A stretch of DNA of 64,000 bases, taken from positions 1,564,001 through 1,628,000 of the forward strand of contig NC_003106.2 in assembly GCF_000011205.1 (NCBI RefSeq), read 5' to 3'. Below are positions 1 through 8,333 of this stretch, one piece after another; the stretch's first letter is position 1; each line of letters opens with the position of its first letter. The DNA comes from Sulfurisphaera tokodaii str. 7. GTDB lineage: Archaea; Thermoproteota; Thermoprotei_A; Sulfolobales; Sulfolobaceae. The notes beneath the pieces are model-generated. The model was not told where the DNA came from, did not search any database, and saw nothing but the letters and a program-made list of their open reading frames with translations. The position numbers and the translations under genes were made by a program.

Positions 1-571
<571 letters not shown>

Positions 572-1012
572 GCTATAAGAAGAGAGCAAAGAGAATCCAT
601 TATACCTTACGAGAATCTGTTTTAATTTAAACTACTATTCACGGATAATATATTATTGTATTAGAATATGGATGGATATTCTATGGGCAAGCTACATATA
701 TTTGAGTATAAATAATTTCAGAGCCTTCTACGCTAGTTATGGTAAAAATGAAGGGGACTAAAAATAAGCATAGATCGGGAAATTTTCAGTATAACTTATA
801 GCTTTATCGAAAACGAATATTTTCTATACTTAAGAAACCTACTATCCTATTGTTTACTATAATTAGGTTTTACCTAATTAATAAGTTCAGTATATTATCT
901 TTCATAATTGAAATTATTATTTGCCTTAAGTTTGTTCATTATTCTATTTTAACATCCTTTTAAAATATGACTTTTAACTTCTCCTCTATCTTCTTTATTA
1001 TAAAAATGAAAA
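572..1012. other. intergenic, 441 bases, no gene seen
   Basis: AT-rich spacer without a convincing open frame, tRNA or strong palindrome. Stop codons occur in all frames. Nothing identifiable apart from AT-rich tracts just upstream of the next gene that could hold its promoter. Confidence 0.5.
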
Positions 1013-2392
1013 ATGTTCAAGCAAATACCTTGTAAAAAGCTTAAATTTTCGTCATACTATCGTATATTCGTGAAAATAAGAAAAGTAACAAAGGACCCAA
1101 CTTATAATGAATTTATTCTAGATGCTATTTACTTTAAACTTATCGATAATTTACAAAATATGGAGAAAAGAATTTTCGAAATTAGCAAAAAAGTTAATTT
1201 TCAGGCTTACATGGAGGGTTTTACTTTTTACACTGGTTATTCTTATAGGGCAATCCCAATAGATATAGTTCCAAGGCTAGTATCAAAGGATTTTTTCAAT
1301 AAGGTTTCACGATATTTAATAGCAAGAAGTTATGTTTTGAATAGACTAATAAAAGAGGTTTATGAAGAGAAGTCTTCACCAATTCCAGATTGGATAATTA
1401 AGACAGCACCCTATTTTAGGCCAGAAATGATAGGTTTTACACCACCAAAAGGAATATATATACATGTTTATGGTGCTGACATAGTTAGAGTAAATAGTAA
1501 ACCTTACATACTTGAGGATAATTTAAGAATACCATCTGGTATAGCTTATGCTTATAAGTCGTTTGAATACGTATCTAGGTTTATACCAGAGTTAATGGAG
1601 GGTTATAACGTTTCTCCTATACAAGGTCTTGAATATTTACACGATATTTTACGTTATGTTAGTGGTACAAAAGACCCCGTTATTGTTTTACTTACCGATG
1701 GTGTTTATAACTCAGCGTATTTCGAACATAAATTTATCTCAGACAAACTTGGCTTTATATTAGTCGAGCCTAGTGATTTAAAGATTAAGGATGGAGAAGT
1801 GGTGGTAGATACTGTAGATGAAGGAGAGATCCATGTTGATGTTATTTATAGAAGAATTGAGGATTTAGATTATTTGACACCAAGTTTAATGAAAGCTTAT
1901 TTAAGGGGATGGGTCACAATAGCTAACGCCCCCGGTACTGGTATAGCAGATGATAAGGCTTCATTTATTTGGATACCCTACCTGGCTGAGAGGTACGGTG
2001 TAAAAATGGACTTTGTAATACAACCTATAACTCTTTGTCTTTATGAAAAAGATAACTTAGAAAAAGTGCTAAATTATCCAACTAAATATGTAATAAAGAA
2101 GAGAGAGGGTTATGGAGGTATAGGACTAACTATTGTGAAGGATGATAATATAAATATTATTAAGGAGATATTGAAGGAGTATGAGAATTTCATTGCACAA
2201 GAAGTCTTAGATTTTGATACTGTAGTTTCACTTTTAGGAGACTCTTTTTACGAAACTTATGCTGATTTACGTTTTTTCACTTATTACGATAAAGTTGCAA
2301 CCGCAATTTTAAGTAGGGTTGGAGTATTAGGTAGTAGAATTACAAATAACTCCTCCGGAGGTATGGTGAAGCCTGTATGGATTATAGAGTGA
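1013..2392 (+). CDS. circularly permuted ATP-grasp protein (COG2308 family)
   Basis: The 459-residue protein matches the circularly permuted ATP-grasp family that is typically found beside alpha-E and transglutaminase-like proteins. Visible motifs are GADIVR (about 154-159), EDNLRIPSG (168-176), IANAPGTGIADDK (303-315), a glycine-rich KREGYGGIG nucleotide loop (363-371) and DLRFF (418-422). ATP-grasp enzymes form amide or similar bonds through an acyl-phosphate; the acceptor here is unknown. Length is normal for the family. The gene overlaps the transglutaminase gene by 16 bases, so the two are probably translationally coupled. The start chosen is the ATG at 1013; the first 30 or so residues are poorly family-like, so a later start is possible. 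Confidence 0.8.
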   Translation: MFKQIPCKKLKFSSYYRIFVKIRKVTKDPTYNEFILDAIYFKLIDNLQNMEKRIFEISKKVNFQAYMEGFTFYTGYSYRAIPIDIVPRLVSKDFFNKVSRYLIARSYVLNRLIKEVYEEKSSPIPDWIIKTAPYFRPEMIGFTPPKGIYIHVYGADIVRVNSKPYILEDNLRIPSGIAYAYKSFEYVSRFIPELMEGYNVSPIQGLEYLHDILRYVSGTKDPVIVLLTDGVYNSAYFEHKFISDKLGFILVEPSDLKIKDGEVVVDTVDEGEIHVDVIYRRIEDLDYLTPSLMKAYLRGWVTIANAPGTGIADDKASFIWIPYLAERYGVKMDFVIQPITLCLYEKDNLEKVLNYPTKYVIKKREGYGGIGLTIVKDDNINIIKEILKEYENFIAQEVLDFDTVVSLLGDSFYETYADLRFFTYYDKVATAILSRVGVLGSRITNNSSGGMVKPVWIIE

Positions 2393-3177
2393 GTTATTTA
2401 AGTATTTACGAATATGAAGCTGATGTTGTATTAAACGAAAACATATTAAAGATCGTCCCTTATGATGGTGATAACCAAGTATTGCTAAAGAGTGAAGTAG
2501 GTACAATACCTAGGGGTTATATGACTAGTTATAGAGATATATTTCATAATATTGTATATAAAGTAAAAATTACTGAACCACACAGAAGATTGGAAATATA
2601 CTCACATAATGTAGTGAAAGTTGATAGTAAGATTATAAAGACTGATTACGAATTTCCTTATAATTATGGCTTTAATGAATTCTTATTACCTACAAAACTT
2701 GTTGATCCTGAACCATTTACGAATATAGCTAAAGAATTAACTAAAGGATTAAAAACATTGGGAGAAGTAATTGAAACAATAGTAAAGTTTGTTAGAGATA
2801 GATTAAAATATAAGGCTGGAGCAACTAACGTGAATACGACAGCTTATGAAGCTTTTCAAATTGGTTATGGGGTATGTCAAGACTACACTCACATTACTTT
2901 AGCATTACTAAGAGCTTTGGGTATACCAGCTAGATATGTTATGGGTGTAGTAAATGATAATCCTAGAGCAACGCATGCATGGGTCGAAGTCTTAACACCG
3001 GGTGGTACCTACATAGACGTGGATCCTACTAGAGGTAAATATTATAATCTTGGTTATATTAAATTTGCAATTGGTAGGGATTTTTCCGATGTAAGCCCAG
3101 TAGTTGGAACATTTGTAAGTTCAGGAAGAGGTTGGTTAAAAGAAGTTAGGATCGAGGTGGAAAAGAATGATTCCTAG
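2377..3177 (+). CDS. transglutaminase-like protein with N-terminal beta domain
   Basis: A 266-residue member of the papain-like transglutaminase superfamily (COG1305). Residues 1-100 resemble the bacterial transglutaminase-like N-terminal region. The catalytic core follows, with Cys167 in GVCQDYTH, His200 in THAWVEV and Asp216 in YIDVDPTRG, so the triad is intact. Such proteins act as proteases, peptidases or acyl transferases on peptide bonds. The ATG lies inside the end of the ATP-grasp gene and the stop overlaps the alpha-E gene by 11 bases, so it is the middle gene of a tight three-gene operon. No signal peptide is seen, so the protein is probably cytoplasmic. Confidence 0.85.
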   Translation: MDYRVSYLSIYEYEADVVLNENILKIVPYDGDNQVLLKSEVGTIPRGYMTSYRDIFHNIVYKVKITEPHRRLEIYSHNVVKVDSKIIKTDYEFPYNYGFNEFLLPTKLVDPEPFTNIAKELTKGLKTLGEVIETIVKFVRDRLKYKAGATNVNTTAYEAFQIGYGVCQDYTHITLALLRALGIPARYVMGVVNDNPRATHAWVEVLTPGGTYIDVDPTRGKYYNLGYIKFAIGRDFSDVSPVVGTFVSSGRGWLKEVRIEVEKNDS

Positions 3178-3586
3178 GAGTACTGCCTATAAAATATACT
3201 GGGCTGGAAGATATTTAGAAAGGATAGAAAATATGTGTAGAATATCTCTTTTAGCATTACATAATGGAGTTTCATTAGATAATTTAGCGAAAGAGTATGG
3301 TTTGAAAGACGGTAGTGAAATATTCCAATATATTAAAAATTCATTTGTCATGTTGAGAGAAGATTTAAGAAATTTTGTAGATGAGAAAACTTTAATAGAA
3401 GTCAATAGCTTAGGTTTTCAGATCGATTCAGATGTTAATGATTTAGAAGGGTACTTCATTAGAATTTTGAATGATGTTAATAAGCTCTCTCAATCTTTAG
3501 AGATCTTTTTTGTTAAATCGAAGGAGGAATTAAGGATAAGAGCTCAAGAGGAGAATGAACCCGAACTATTCGGAAATAAACTTTAA
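3167..3586 (+). CDS. alpha-E domain protein (DUF403-like), short form
   Basis: The N-terminus IPRSTAYKIYWAGRYLERIE is close to the hallmark start of alpha-E (DUF403, COG2307) proteins, which carry a conserved R..YW.GRYLER helix. The protein is all-helical and only 139 residues, whereas the usual family length is around 300, so this is about half size and may keep only the first helical repeat. It overlaps the transglutaminase gene by 11 bases. Alpha-E proteins occur with permuted ATP-grasp and transglutaminase proteins in a conserved but poorly characterised cluster predicted to make or modify a peptide. The shortening is not from an obvious frameshift: the frame closes cleanly and the next gene starts 25 bases on. 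Confidence 0.75.
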   Translation: MIPRSTAYKIYWAGRYLERIENMCRISLLALHNGVSLDNLAKEYGLKDGSEIFQYIKNSFVMLREDLRNFVDEKTLIEVNSLGFQIDSDVNDLEGYFIRILNDVNKLSQSLEIFFVKSKEELRIRAQEENEPELFGNKL

Positions 3587-3611
3587 TAATTTTTAACGTT
3601 ATCAACTTCTA

Positions 3612-5693
3612 ATGAAAAGGTTAGATGTAATAGATTTAATTAAAGGAAAGGGAAATTACATAGATGACTATCCTTTTAAGGGTAAATATGCTGTATTTGT
3701 GAGAAGTCCTTATCCTCATGCAAGAATAAAGAAGATAGATACGAGTGAAGCCGAGAAAAAGGGGGCTTTGGTTTTAACTGGTAAAGATATTATTGCAAGA
3801 AGAGTAGAGGCAGGCGAAAGAGAAGGTGCAGGATTATCAACAATGTTAATGGCTACAAATAAGGCTTTATATGTTGGTCAGCCAGTAGCTTTGGTAATTG
3901 CTAATGATCCATATGAAGCCACAGATTTAGCAGAGTTAATACAGGTGGATTACGAGCCTCTAGAACCAATACCTAATATAGAGAAAGCGTTGAAGGGCGA
4001 AGTTTACGTATTTGATGAGTTAAGGAGTAACGTTGTAAGAGAGCAAAGTTTTGAGTTTGGTAAAATATCTAATCAAGGGAAAGAATTAGAGCTAGATTTG
4101 TATTGGTCTAGGAGTAGTGGAAATCCAATTGAAACTTTTGGAGCAATAGTTATTCCTACTACTCAAGGTTTAGAAATAATTTCAAATCAACAAGCTGGAA
4201 ATTTTGTTATTTCCGAGTTAGAAAAAGCCTTAGGAGTTAAGGTGATACATAAAAATGCTAGACAAGGTGGTAGTTTCGGTTCTAAATTTTCTTTAGTTAG
4301 ATACTTATCAGTATTAGCTTTCGCGTCGTTGAAATTTAAAGTACCAATAAAGTGGATAGAAACTAGAACTGAACATTTGTTAGCTTCAAATAGTAGTGGG
4401 CCAGAAAGAAAATTCAAAATTAAAGCCTATTATGATTCGCGCGGTAAAGTGAATTTCTTAGATATTCATATTTGGGAAGATGTAGGGGCATCATTAGAGG
4501 CTGGGCAACCATTTAAACCGTTAGGACATTTAACTGGCCCATATAAGATACCCGGGATTAGATACACTGCAACTTTAGTAGCCACGAATAAGAACCCACC
4601 TGGTGCATTTAGGGGTGCTGGTACACCTCCACATACATGGGCATTAGAAAGAGTTATGGATGCAATAGCTGATGAATTAGGTTTAGATAGGGCTGAGGTT
4701 AGAAAAACTAACGTGATCGACTCTTTCCCATATGATAGTGGATTTGCCTATTATGATTCTGGTAATCCTAGTGGGTTGCTTGAAATGGCATTATCAAGGA
4801 AGGATATATTCTCGATGAGGGATGAAAAAACTGGTGTTGGTTTAGCATTATCTACTGATCCTAGTACACCTTCTGGGAGCGAGAGAGTTAAGTTAAAAAT
4901 AAAGAATGGTAAAGTCGTGGTAGGGTTAGGCTTTGGACCGGAAGGACAGGGAAATGAACATACAGCTGTTTTGTTAGTCTCGAAACTTCTTGGAATCCCA
5001 ACAGATCTAGTGACTTATGAAATTTTAGATAATAATGAACTGACTTCATCCTTTGGTCCCGGTGGAAGTAGAATGGCTGCTTTCACTTATGGGGCTATAA
5101 GTGGTGCTGTAGAAGAGTTGAAGGCTAAGCTAAAAAGAGAAGCTGAGAGTCTTATAGGAAATGCTGAGTATAAAGATGGATACTTCCTTGGTGAACATGG
5201 TAAAATAGGAATTACGCAATTTGAGGGAGAAGAAGTAACTTTTACTTTCTCCCTTCAAGGGAAATATAGATTTAATGCATACCCATTTGCTTGTGATTTA
5301 GCTGTAGTTAGAATTGAAGATGGCAAAATTAAACCGATAAAGCATGTTGTTTATATAGATCCAGGTAATCCAATAGACGAAGATCTTGTAAAAGAACAAG
5401 TTATTGGCGGTACAGCAATAGGAATTTCTATCGCACTTTATGAATCTTACGTTTATGATGATCAGGGTAATTTATTAACTACCAGTTTAGCAGACTACGG
5501 TTTACCAACAGCATTAGATTTACCAGAAATCGAGATTAATATTGTACCAACACCTTCTCCAGTTACGCCAGGAGGCGTAAAAGGAATTGGTGAGATACCA
5601 GTTGGTGTTGCTGCTGCAGCTGTAACTAGTGCTGTAGAAGATGTTCTAAAGAGAAGGGTTAAAAAAGTGCCCATAAGGTTAGATGATTTTTAA
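3612..5693 (+). CDS. molybdenum hydroxylase large subunit (xanthine dehydrogenase / aldehyde oxidoreductase family)
   Basis: A 693-residue molybdopterin-binding subunit. Residues 1-115 form the alpha/beta-hammerhead domain (GNYIDDYPFKG, RSPYPHARI). The Mo-cofactor domain shows RQGGSFGSK (217-225), GAFRGAGTP (331-339), GFGPEGQGNEH (440-450) and GGVKGIGE (654-661), the last ending in the glutamate expected to be the catalytic base. The GAFRGAG loop is unlike the Cys-containing loop of CO dehydrogenase, so an aldehyde or N-heterocycle substrate is more likely. It is shorter than the usual 750-800 residues. No FAD or 2Fe-2S subunit gene is adjacent, which is odd because these enzymes normally work as a three-subunit complex. 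It starts 25 bases after the alpha-E gene and may be co-transcribed. Confidence 0.85.
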   Translation: MKRLDVIDLIKGKGNYIDDYPFKGKYAVFVRSPYPHARIKKIDTSEAEKKGALVLTGKDIIARRVEAGEREGAGLSTMLMATNKALYVGQPVALVIANDPYEATDLAELIQVDYEPLEPIPNIEKALKGEVYVFDELRSNVVREQSFEFGKISNQGKELELDLYWSRSSGNPIETFGAIVIPTTQGLEIISNQQAGNFVISELEKALGVKVIHKNARQGGSFGSKFSLVRYLSVLAFASLKFKVPIKWIETRTEHLLASNSSGPERKFKIKAYYDSRGKVNFLDIHIWEDVGASLEAGQPFKPLGHLTGPYKIPGIRYTATLVATNKNPPGAFRGAGTPPHTWALERVMDAIADELGLDRAEVRKTNVIDSFPYDSGFAYYDSGNPSGLLEMALSRKDIFSMRDEKTGVGLALSTDPSTPSGSERVKLKIKNGKVVVGLGFGPEGQGNEHTAVLLVSKLLGIPTDLVTYEILDNNELTSSFGPGGSRMAAFTYGAISGAVEELKAKLKREAESLIGNAEYKDGYFLGEHGKIGITQFEGEEVTFTFSLQGKYRFNAYPFACDLAVVRIEDGKIKPIKHVVYIDPGNPIDEDLVKEQVIGGTAIGISIALYESYVYDDQGNLLTTSLADYGLPTALDLPEIEINIVPTPSPVTPGGVKGIGEIPVGVAAAAVTSAVEDVLKRRVKKVPIRLDDF

Positions 5694-6102
5694 ATTTGTT
5701 TAATTATTATTCAATATACTCCTCTATTTTAATAAGCCTTAATCTTCTGTTTATTAGGAATAATATTTATAATGATACATTTTGTTTATTTCTAGAAGAA
5801 TATATATAAAAGTATAGGTGCTAAGGAATTTAAATTATGAATAGTGTTTAAGGAAATTACCTTACCATAAAAAATCATAATATTTGCTTATAAACTAATG
5901 ATTATCCTGAATTTTACTTCTTAGTCTAATCGCTTACTAGAAACAGATTTTCAATTAGTGAGAAGATCTTCTTAATATATTTTCAACGTAACATAAAAAT
6001 GTAACGGTTTTCCTATTAAGTACTACATGAATATAAAATCTAAATTAGACTCTTCATGAATGAGTAAGAATATTTTTATAATAGTCTGACTTATTTTAAA
6101 TT
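5694..6102. other. intergenic, 409 bases; promoter of the VapBC pair at its right end
   Basis: AT-rich spacer with no open frame of note. A TATA-like tttttataat near 6072-6081, about 25-30 bases before the vapB ATG, is the likely promoter. Otherwise nothing recognisable. Confidence 0.45.
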
Positions 6103-6345
6103 ATGAAGACTAAAATACGTGTAGGTAAGAAGCTTACAATTCATATTCCCAAGGCTGTTGCTGAAGAGCTTAACATAAAAGAAGGTGATATATTATCCCT
6201 AAGGGTTAAAGATAATAAGATAATTTTAGAACATAATGATGCTATACTGTTTTCAATAAAAGGTAAGAAGTTTGCAAAGATCACATTAGATGAGATAGAA
6301 AAAATAAGTGAAGAGGAGCAAAATAGTTATGAGAATCCTCATTGA
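6103..6345 (+). CDS. vapB: VapB-type antitoxin, AbrB/SpoVT fold
   Basis: An 80-residue protein with an N-terminal AbrB-like swapped-hairpin DNA-binding domain (IRVGKKLTIHIPKAVAEELN, then IKEGDILSLRVKDNKIIL, residues 5-45). The C-terminal tail, rich in Glu and Lys, would bind and neutralise the toxin. The next gene overlaps its end by 17 bases and encodes a PIN-domain toxin, the standard VapBC arrangement. Such antitoxins usually repress their own promoter. Confidence 0.85.
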   Translation: MKTKIRVGKKLTIHIPKAVAEELNIKEGDILSLRVKDNKIILEHNDAILFSIKGKKFAKITLDEIEKISEEEQNSYENPH

Positions 6346-6736
6346 TACAAGTTTTATTCTTCCTGCCCTTGGCATAGATGTAGGTGAGGAAATAATAAAC
6401 ATCATAAAAGAGTTCTATAATCATGAAGTTTATTTCACAGAGTTATCACTGCTAGAAGCTATGTGGGTAATTAAGAGGCTAATAAAACAAGGAATTGAAG
6501 TAGATTTTAATGTAGTGAAGACAGGTCTGAAAAGTATAAATAAAACTTATCGTTTAGTAAAAATACCAATATCAGCTTACATAAAGGCTTTGAATGATAA
6601 AAGGCATAACGATTTGATAGATTTGATCTTATACTATACTGCAAAAGCTTATAATCTCAGATTGCTTTCTTTAGATCTCAAGTTAAAAGAGATTGATAAA
6701 GAGAATATTGTCATACAAAGCTTAAATGAGAGCTAA
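6329..6736 (+). CDS. vapC: VapC-type PIN-domain ribonuclease toxin
   Basis: Starting at the ATG at 6329 the protein is 135 residues and begins MRILIDTSFILP. The PIN-domain acidic residues are visible: Asp6, Glu43 (LLEAMW), Asp95/Asp98 (NDLIDLI) and Asp116 (LLSLDLK). VapC toxins are Mg-dependent RNases that cut tRNA or rRNA. A GTG start at 6308 would add seven residues but would place the conserved IDTS strand unusually far in, so the ATG is preferred. The gene overlaps vapB, as expected for coupled translation. Confidence 0.85.
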   Translation: MRILIDTSFILPALGIDVGEEIINIIKEFYNHEVYFTELSLLEAMWVIKRLIKQGIEVDFNVVKTGLKSINKTYRLVKIPISAYIKALNDKRHNDLIDLILYYTAKAYNLRLLSLDLKLKEIDKENIVIQSLNES

Positions 6737-6807
6737 CGCCATTAAGTTTTTCCTCTTTTAGATTAAAATTGTTTCATAGAATGAAATTGCATGCAAAATT
6801 TCATACT

Positions 6808-7164
6808 TTACGATTCTAATAGCTCGTTATAATCTATAAACCCATAATCTCTTTTCCAAAATAGCTTCTTCTCTTTAATTCTATCCTTCTCTTCTTCATC
6901 AACGACTATATAATCCACATTACCCTTAATATATTTTGAAACGAGGTTCATCTTCTCGAATGTGGAAAGTCCCTTTATTCCCTTAAATACAAAGAGTAAG
7001 TCAATGTCACTGGTATCAAGATAATCCCCTCTAGCCCTAGAGCCGAAGATATAAACCTCTATAAGTTGTGGAAGTTCCTCCGATACCTTCTCCACTATTT
7101 CCTTTGCTAGGTTTAACATTTTAATTTGACTCTCTATTGCTGACTTACCTCTGATTTTACCCAT
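6808..7164 (-). CDS. MNT-type minimal nucleotidyltransferase (antitoxin of HEPN/MNT pair)
   Basis: A 118-residue minimal nucleotidyltransferase with the signature GSRARGDYLDTSDIDLLF (residues 41-58), including the GS and DxD (Asp53, Asp55) metal-binding elements. In HEPN/MNT modules this protein neutralises the HEPN RNase, in studied cases by adding nucleotides to it. It overlaps the upstream HEPN gene by 31 bases if the first ATG is used; an internal ATG at 7119 (MLNLAKEI) would start just after the HEPN stop and is also plausible. Confidence 0.85.
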   Translation of the reverse strand: MGKIRGKSAIESQIKMLNLAKEIVEKVSEELPQLIEVYIFGSRARGDYLDTSDIDLLFVFKGIKGLSTFEKMNLVSKYIKGNVDYIVVDEEEKDRIKEKKLFWKRDYGFIDYNELLES

Positions 7165-7526
7165 TCTATTACCTCTTTAACTCTATTATACAAGTCCTCC
7201 GCTATTGACTTGTTATACTGTTTATAAGGAACACCGTTCGCAGCATCTGGATACCTTGATATAATAAAATGAGGAGAAAGAACCATTAAATTCTCTTTAA
7301 TCTTCACTGGAATTTGTACACCTTCCTTCTCTAGTATTTCAGCTAGTTCCGTGAGTGAATGTGTTTTGCCTGGGTCTTTACCCAGATATAAAACAAATGA
7401 TTTTAACGCTTTTTCTGCTGCTTGCTGAGAATAAAAAGCAGAGGCATAATATTTCTCTGTAATAATAAGAACGTTGGCTGTATCGAGAGCCTCAACTGCT
7501 TGTTCTAACCACTCTTTATAATTCAC
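7134..7526 (-). CDS. HEPN-domain protein (putative RNase toxin)
   Basis: A 130-residue all-helical protein with the COG2250 HEPN pattern: EWLEQAVEAL at the N-terminus, FYSQQAAEKALKSFVLYLG (31-49), then SRYPDA (90-95). The gene pairs with the MNT gene downstream. The canonical HEPN RNase motif, Arg followed 4-6 residues later by His, is not evident here: the conserved Arg91 is in RYPD with no His after it. The protein may therefore be a non-catalytic or divergent HEPN; many archaeal COG2250 proteins share the RYPD form. Confidence 0.8.
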   Translation of the reverse strand: MNYKEWLEQAVEALDTANVLIITEKYYASAFYSQQAAEKALKSFVLYLGKDPGKTHSLTELAEILEKEGVQIPVKIKENLMVLSPHFIISRYPDAANGVPYKQYNKSIAEDLYNRVKEVIEWVKSEVSQQ

Positions 7527-7664
7527 GTATTTAGATTACTTTAACGAGTATTTTAATTTACTCAATGATTTTCCTAAGTTGAATTATCGCCTTTGATCTA
7601 AAATTATATATTGTATAGTCTTTTTAATATTAAAAGAATAAGTTAAGGTACCGAAAGTGAACTA

Positions 7665-7808
7665 ATGACTGAAGTAACAAGACATATTTCATATTTTCGA
7701 ATGTTATTTTCCCTTAGCATTTACTATGAAAAACCTTATAATGAAACTGGGTTGCAACCAAAGAAGGGAAAAGTAATTCATTATAAAGAGTTACAGAAAA
7801 TAATCTGA
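7665..7808 (+). CDS. possible 47-aa small ORF in the 7527-7937 spacer
   Basis: An ATG-initiated frame of 47 codons (MTEVTRHISYFRMLFSLSIY start, KGKVIHYKELQKII end) lies in the 411-base gap between the HEPN gene and the AAA-linked gene. An AAGTGA-like ribosome-binding sequence precedes it. There is no recognisable family and the base composition does not stand out, so it may be a chance frame or a remnant of a lost gene. The rest of the gap shows nothing else. Confidence 0.2.
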   Translation: MTEVTRHISYFRMLFSLSIYYEKPYNETGLQPKKGKVIHYKELQKII

Positions 7809-7937
7809 TTCTCTATCTTATTAAGGCATATATTTATCTTCACGTATAGACTGAAAATTTTTCTTGTTAATTATATAATGCTAATCATTATTAACAAGTC
7901 GTCTCAGAATTTTTCTAATTTATCATTTTCATAGTTT

Positions 7938-8333
7938 TCAAAGGTTTATTCTTCTATTGTAAAGTATTTGTTCAATTTTCTTTATTAAAATATCACAACA
8001 TTCCGCCTTATCTATGATAAAACCCTTTCCTGTTTTCTTAGACAAATACTTAACTGCAATTGGGTCAAACTTTTTAGAGGAATGTATAATTCCTATAAAC
8101 TTTGAAGGATCTATGGGTATATCGTATCTCTTTTTATTATTCTTAACATCATTTAACGTTTGAACCACTTGCTCTATATCATAACTTTTCATTGACCTTG
8201 TTTCCTCAATAACTATCACAACTTCATTACATATTAATAGAAGATCTGCATGTTTCTCTGAAGATACAATTCTATCTAAATCTAATATTATACACATGTT
8301 AAACCTAGAGGATAATCTACATTCATCAGTCAT
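7938..8333 (-). CDS. small alpha/beta protein paired with AAA ATPase; nuclease-like, unassigned
   Basis: A 131-residue protein with alternating strands and helices. The centre reads ADLLLICNEVVIVIEETRSM, a hydrophobic strand ending in Glu-Glu-Thr-Arg preceded by an Asp-ended strand, which recalls a degenerate PD-(D/E)xK nuclease core, although the expected lysine is Arg or lies further on. The start overlaps the end of the ATPase gene by 8 bases, so the two are translated together and probably act together. Conserved ATPase-plus-small-protein pairs of this kind are often defence or DNA-repair modules. The function is inferred from context only. Confidence 0.65.
   Translation of the reverse strand: MTDECRLSSRFNMCIILDLDRIVSSEKHADLLLICNEVVIVIEETRSMKSYDIEQVVQTLNDVKNNKKRYDIPIDPSKFIGIIHSSKKFDPIAVKYLSKKTGKGFIIDKAECCDILIKKIEQILYNRRINL

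Noticed and set aside
3187-3405. Minus-strand frame opposite the alpha-E gene
   Set aside because: Complementary shadow of a supported coding gene; no independent start or family.
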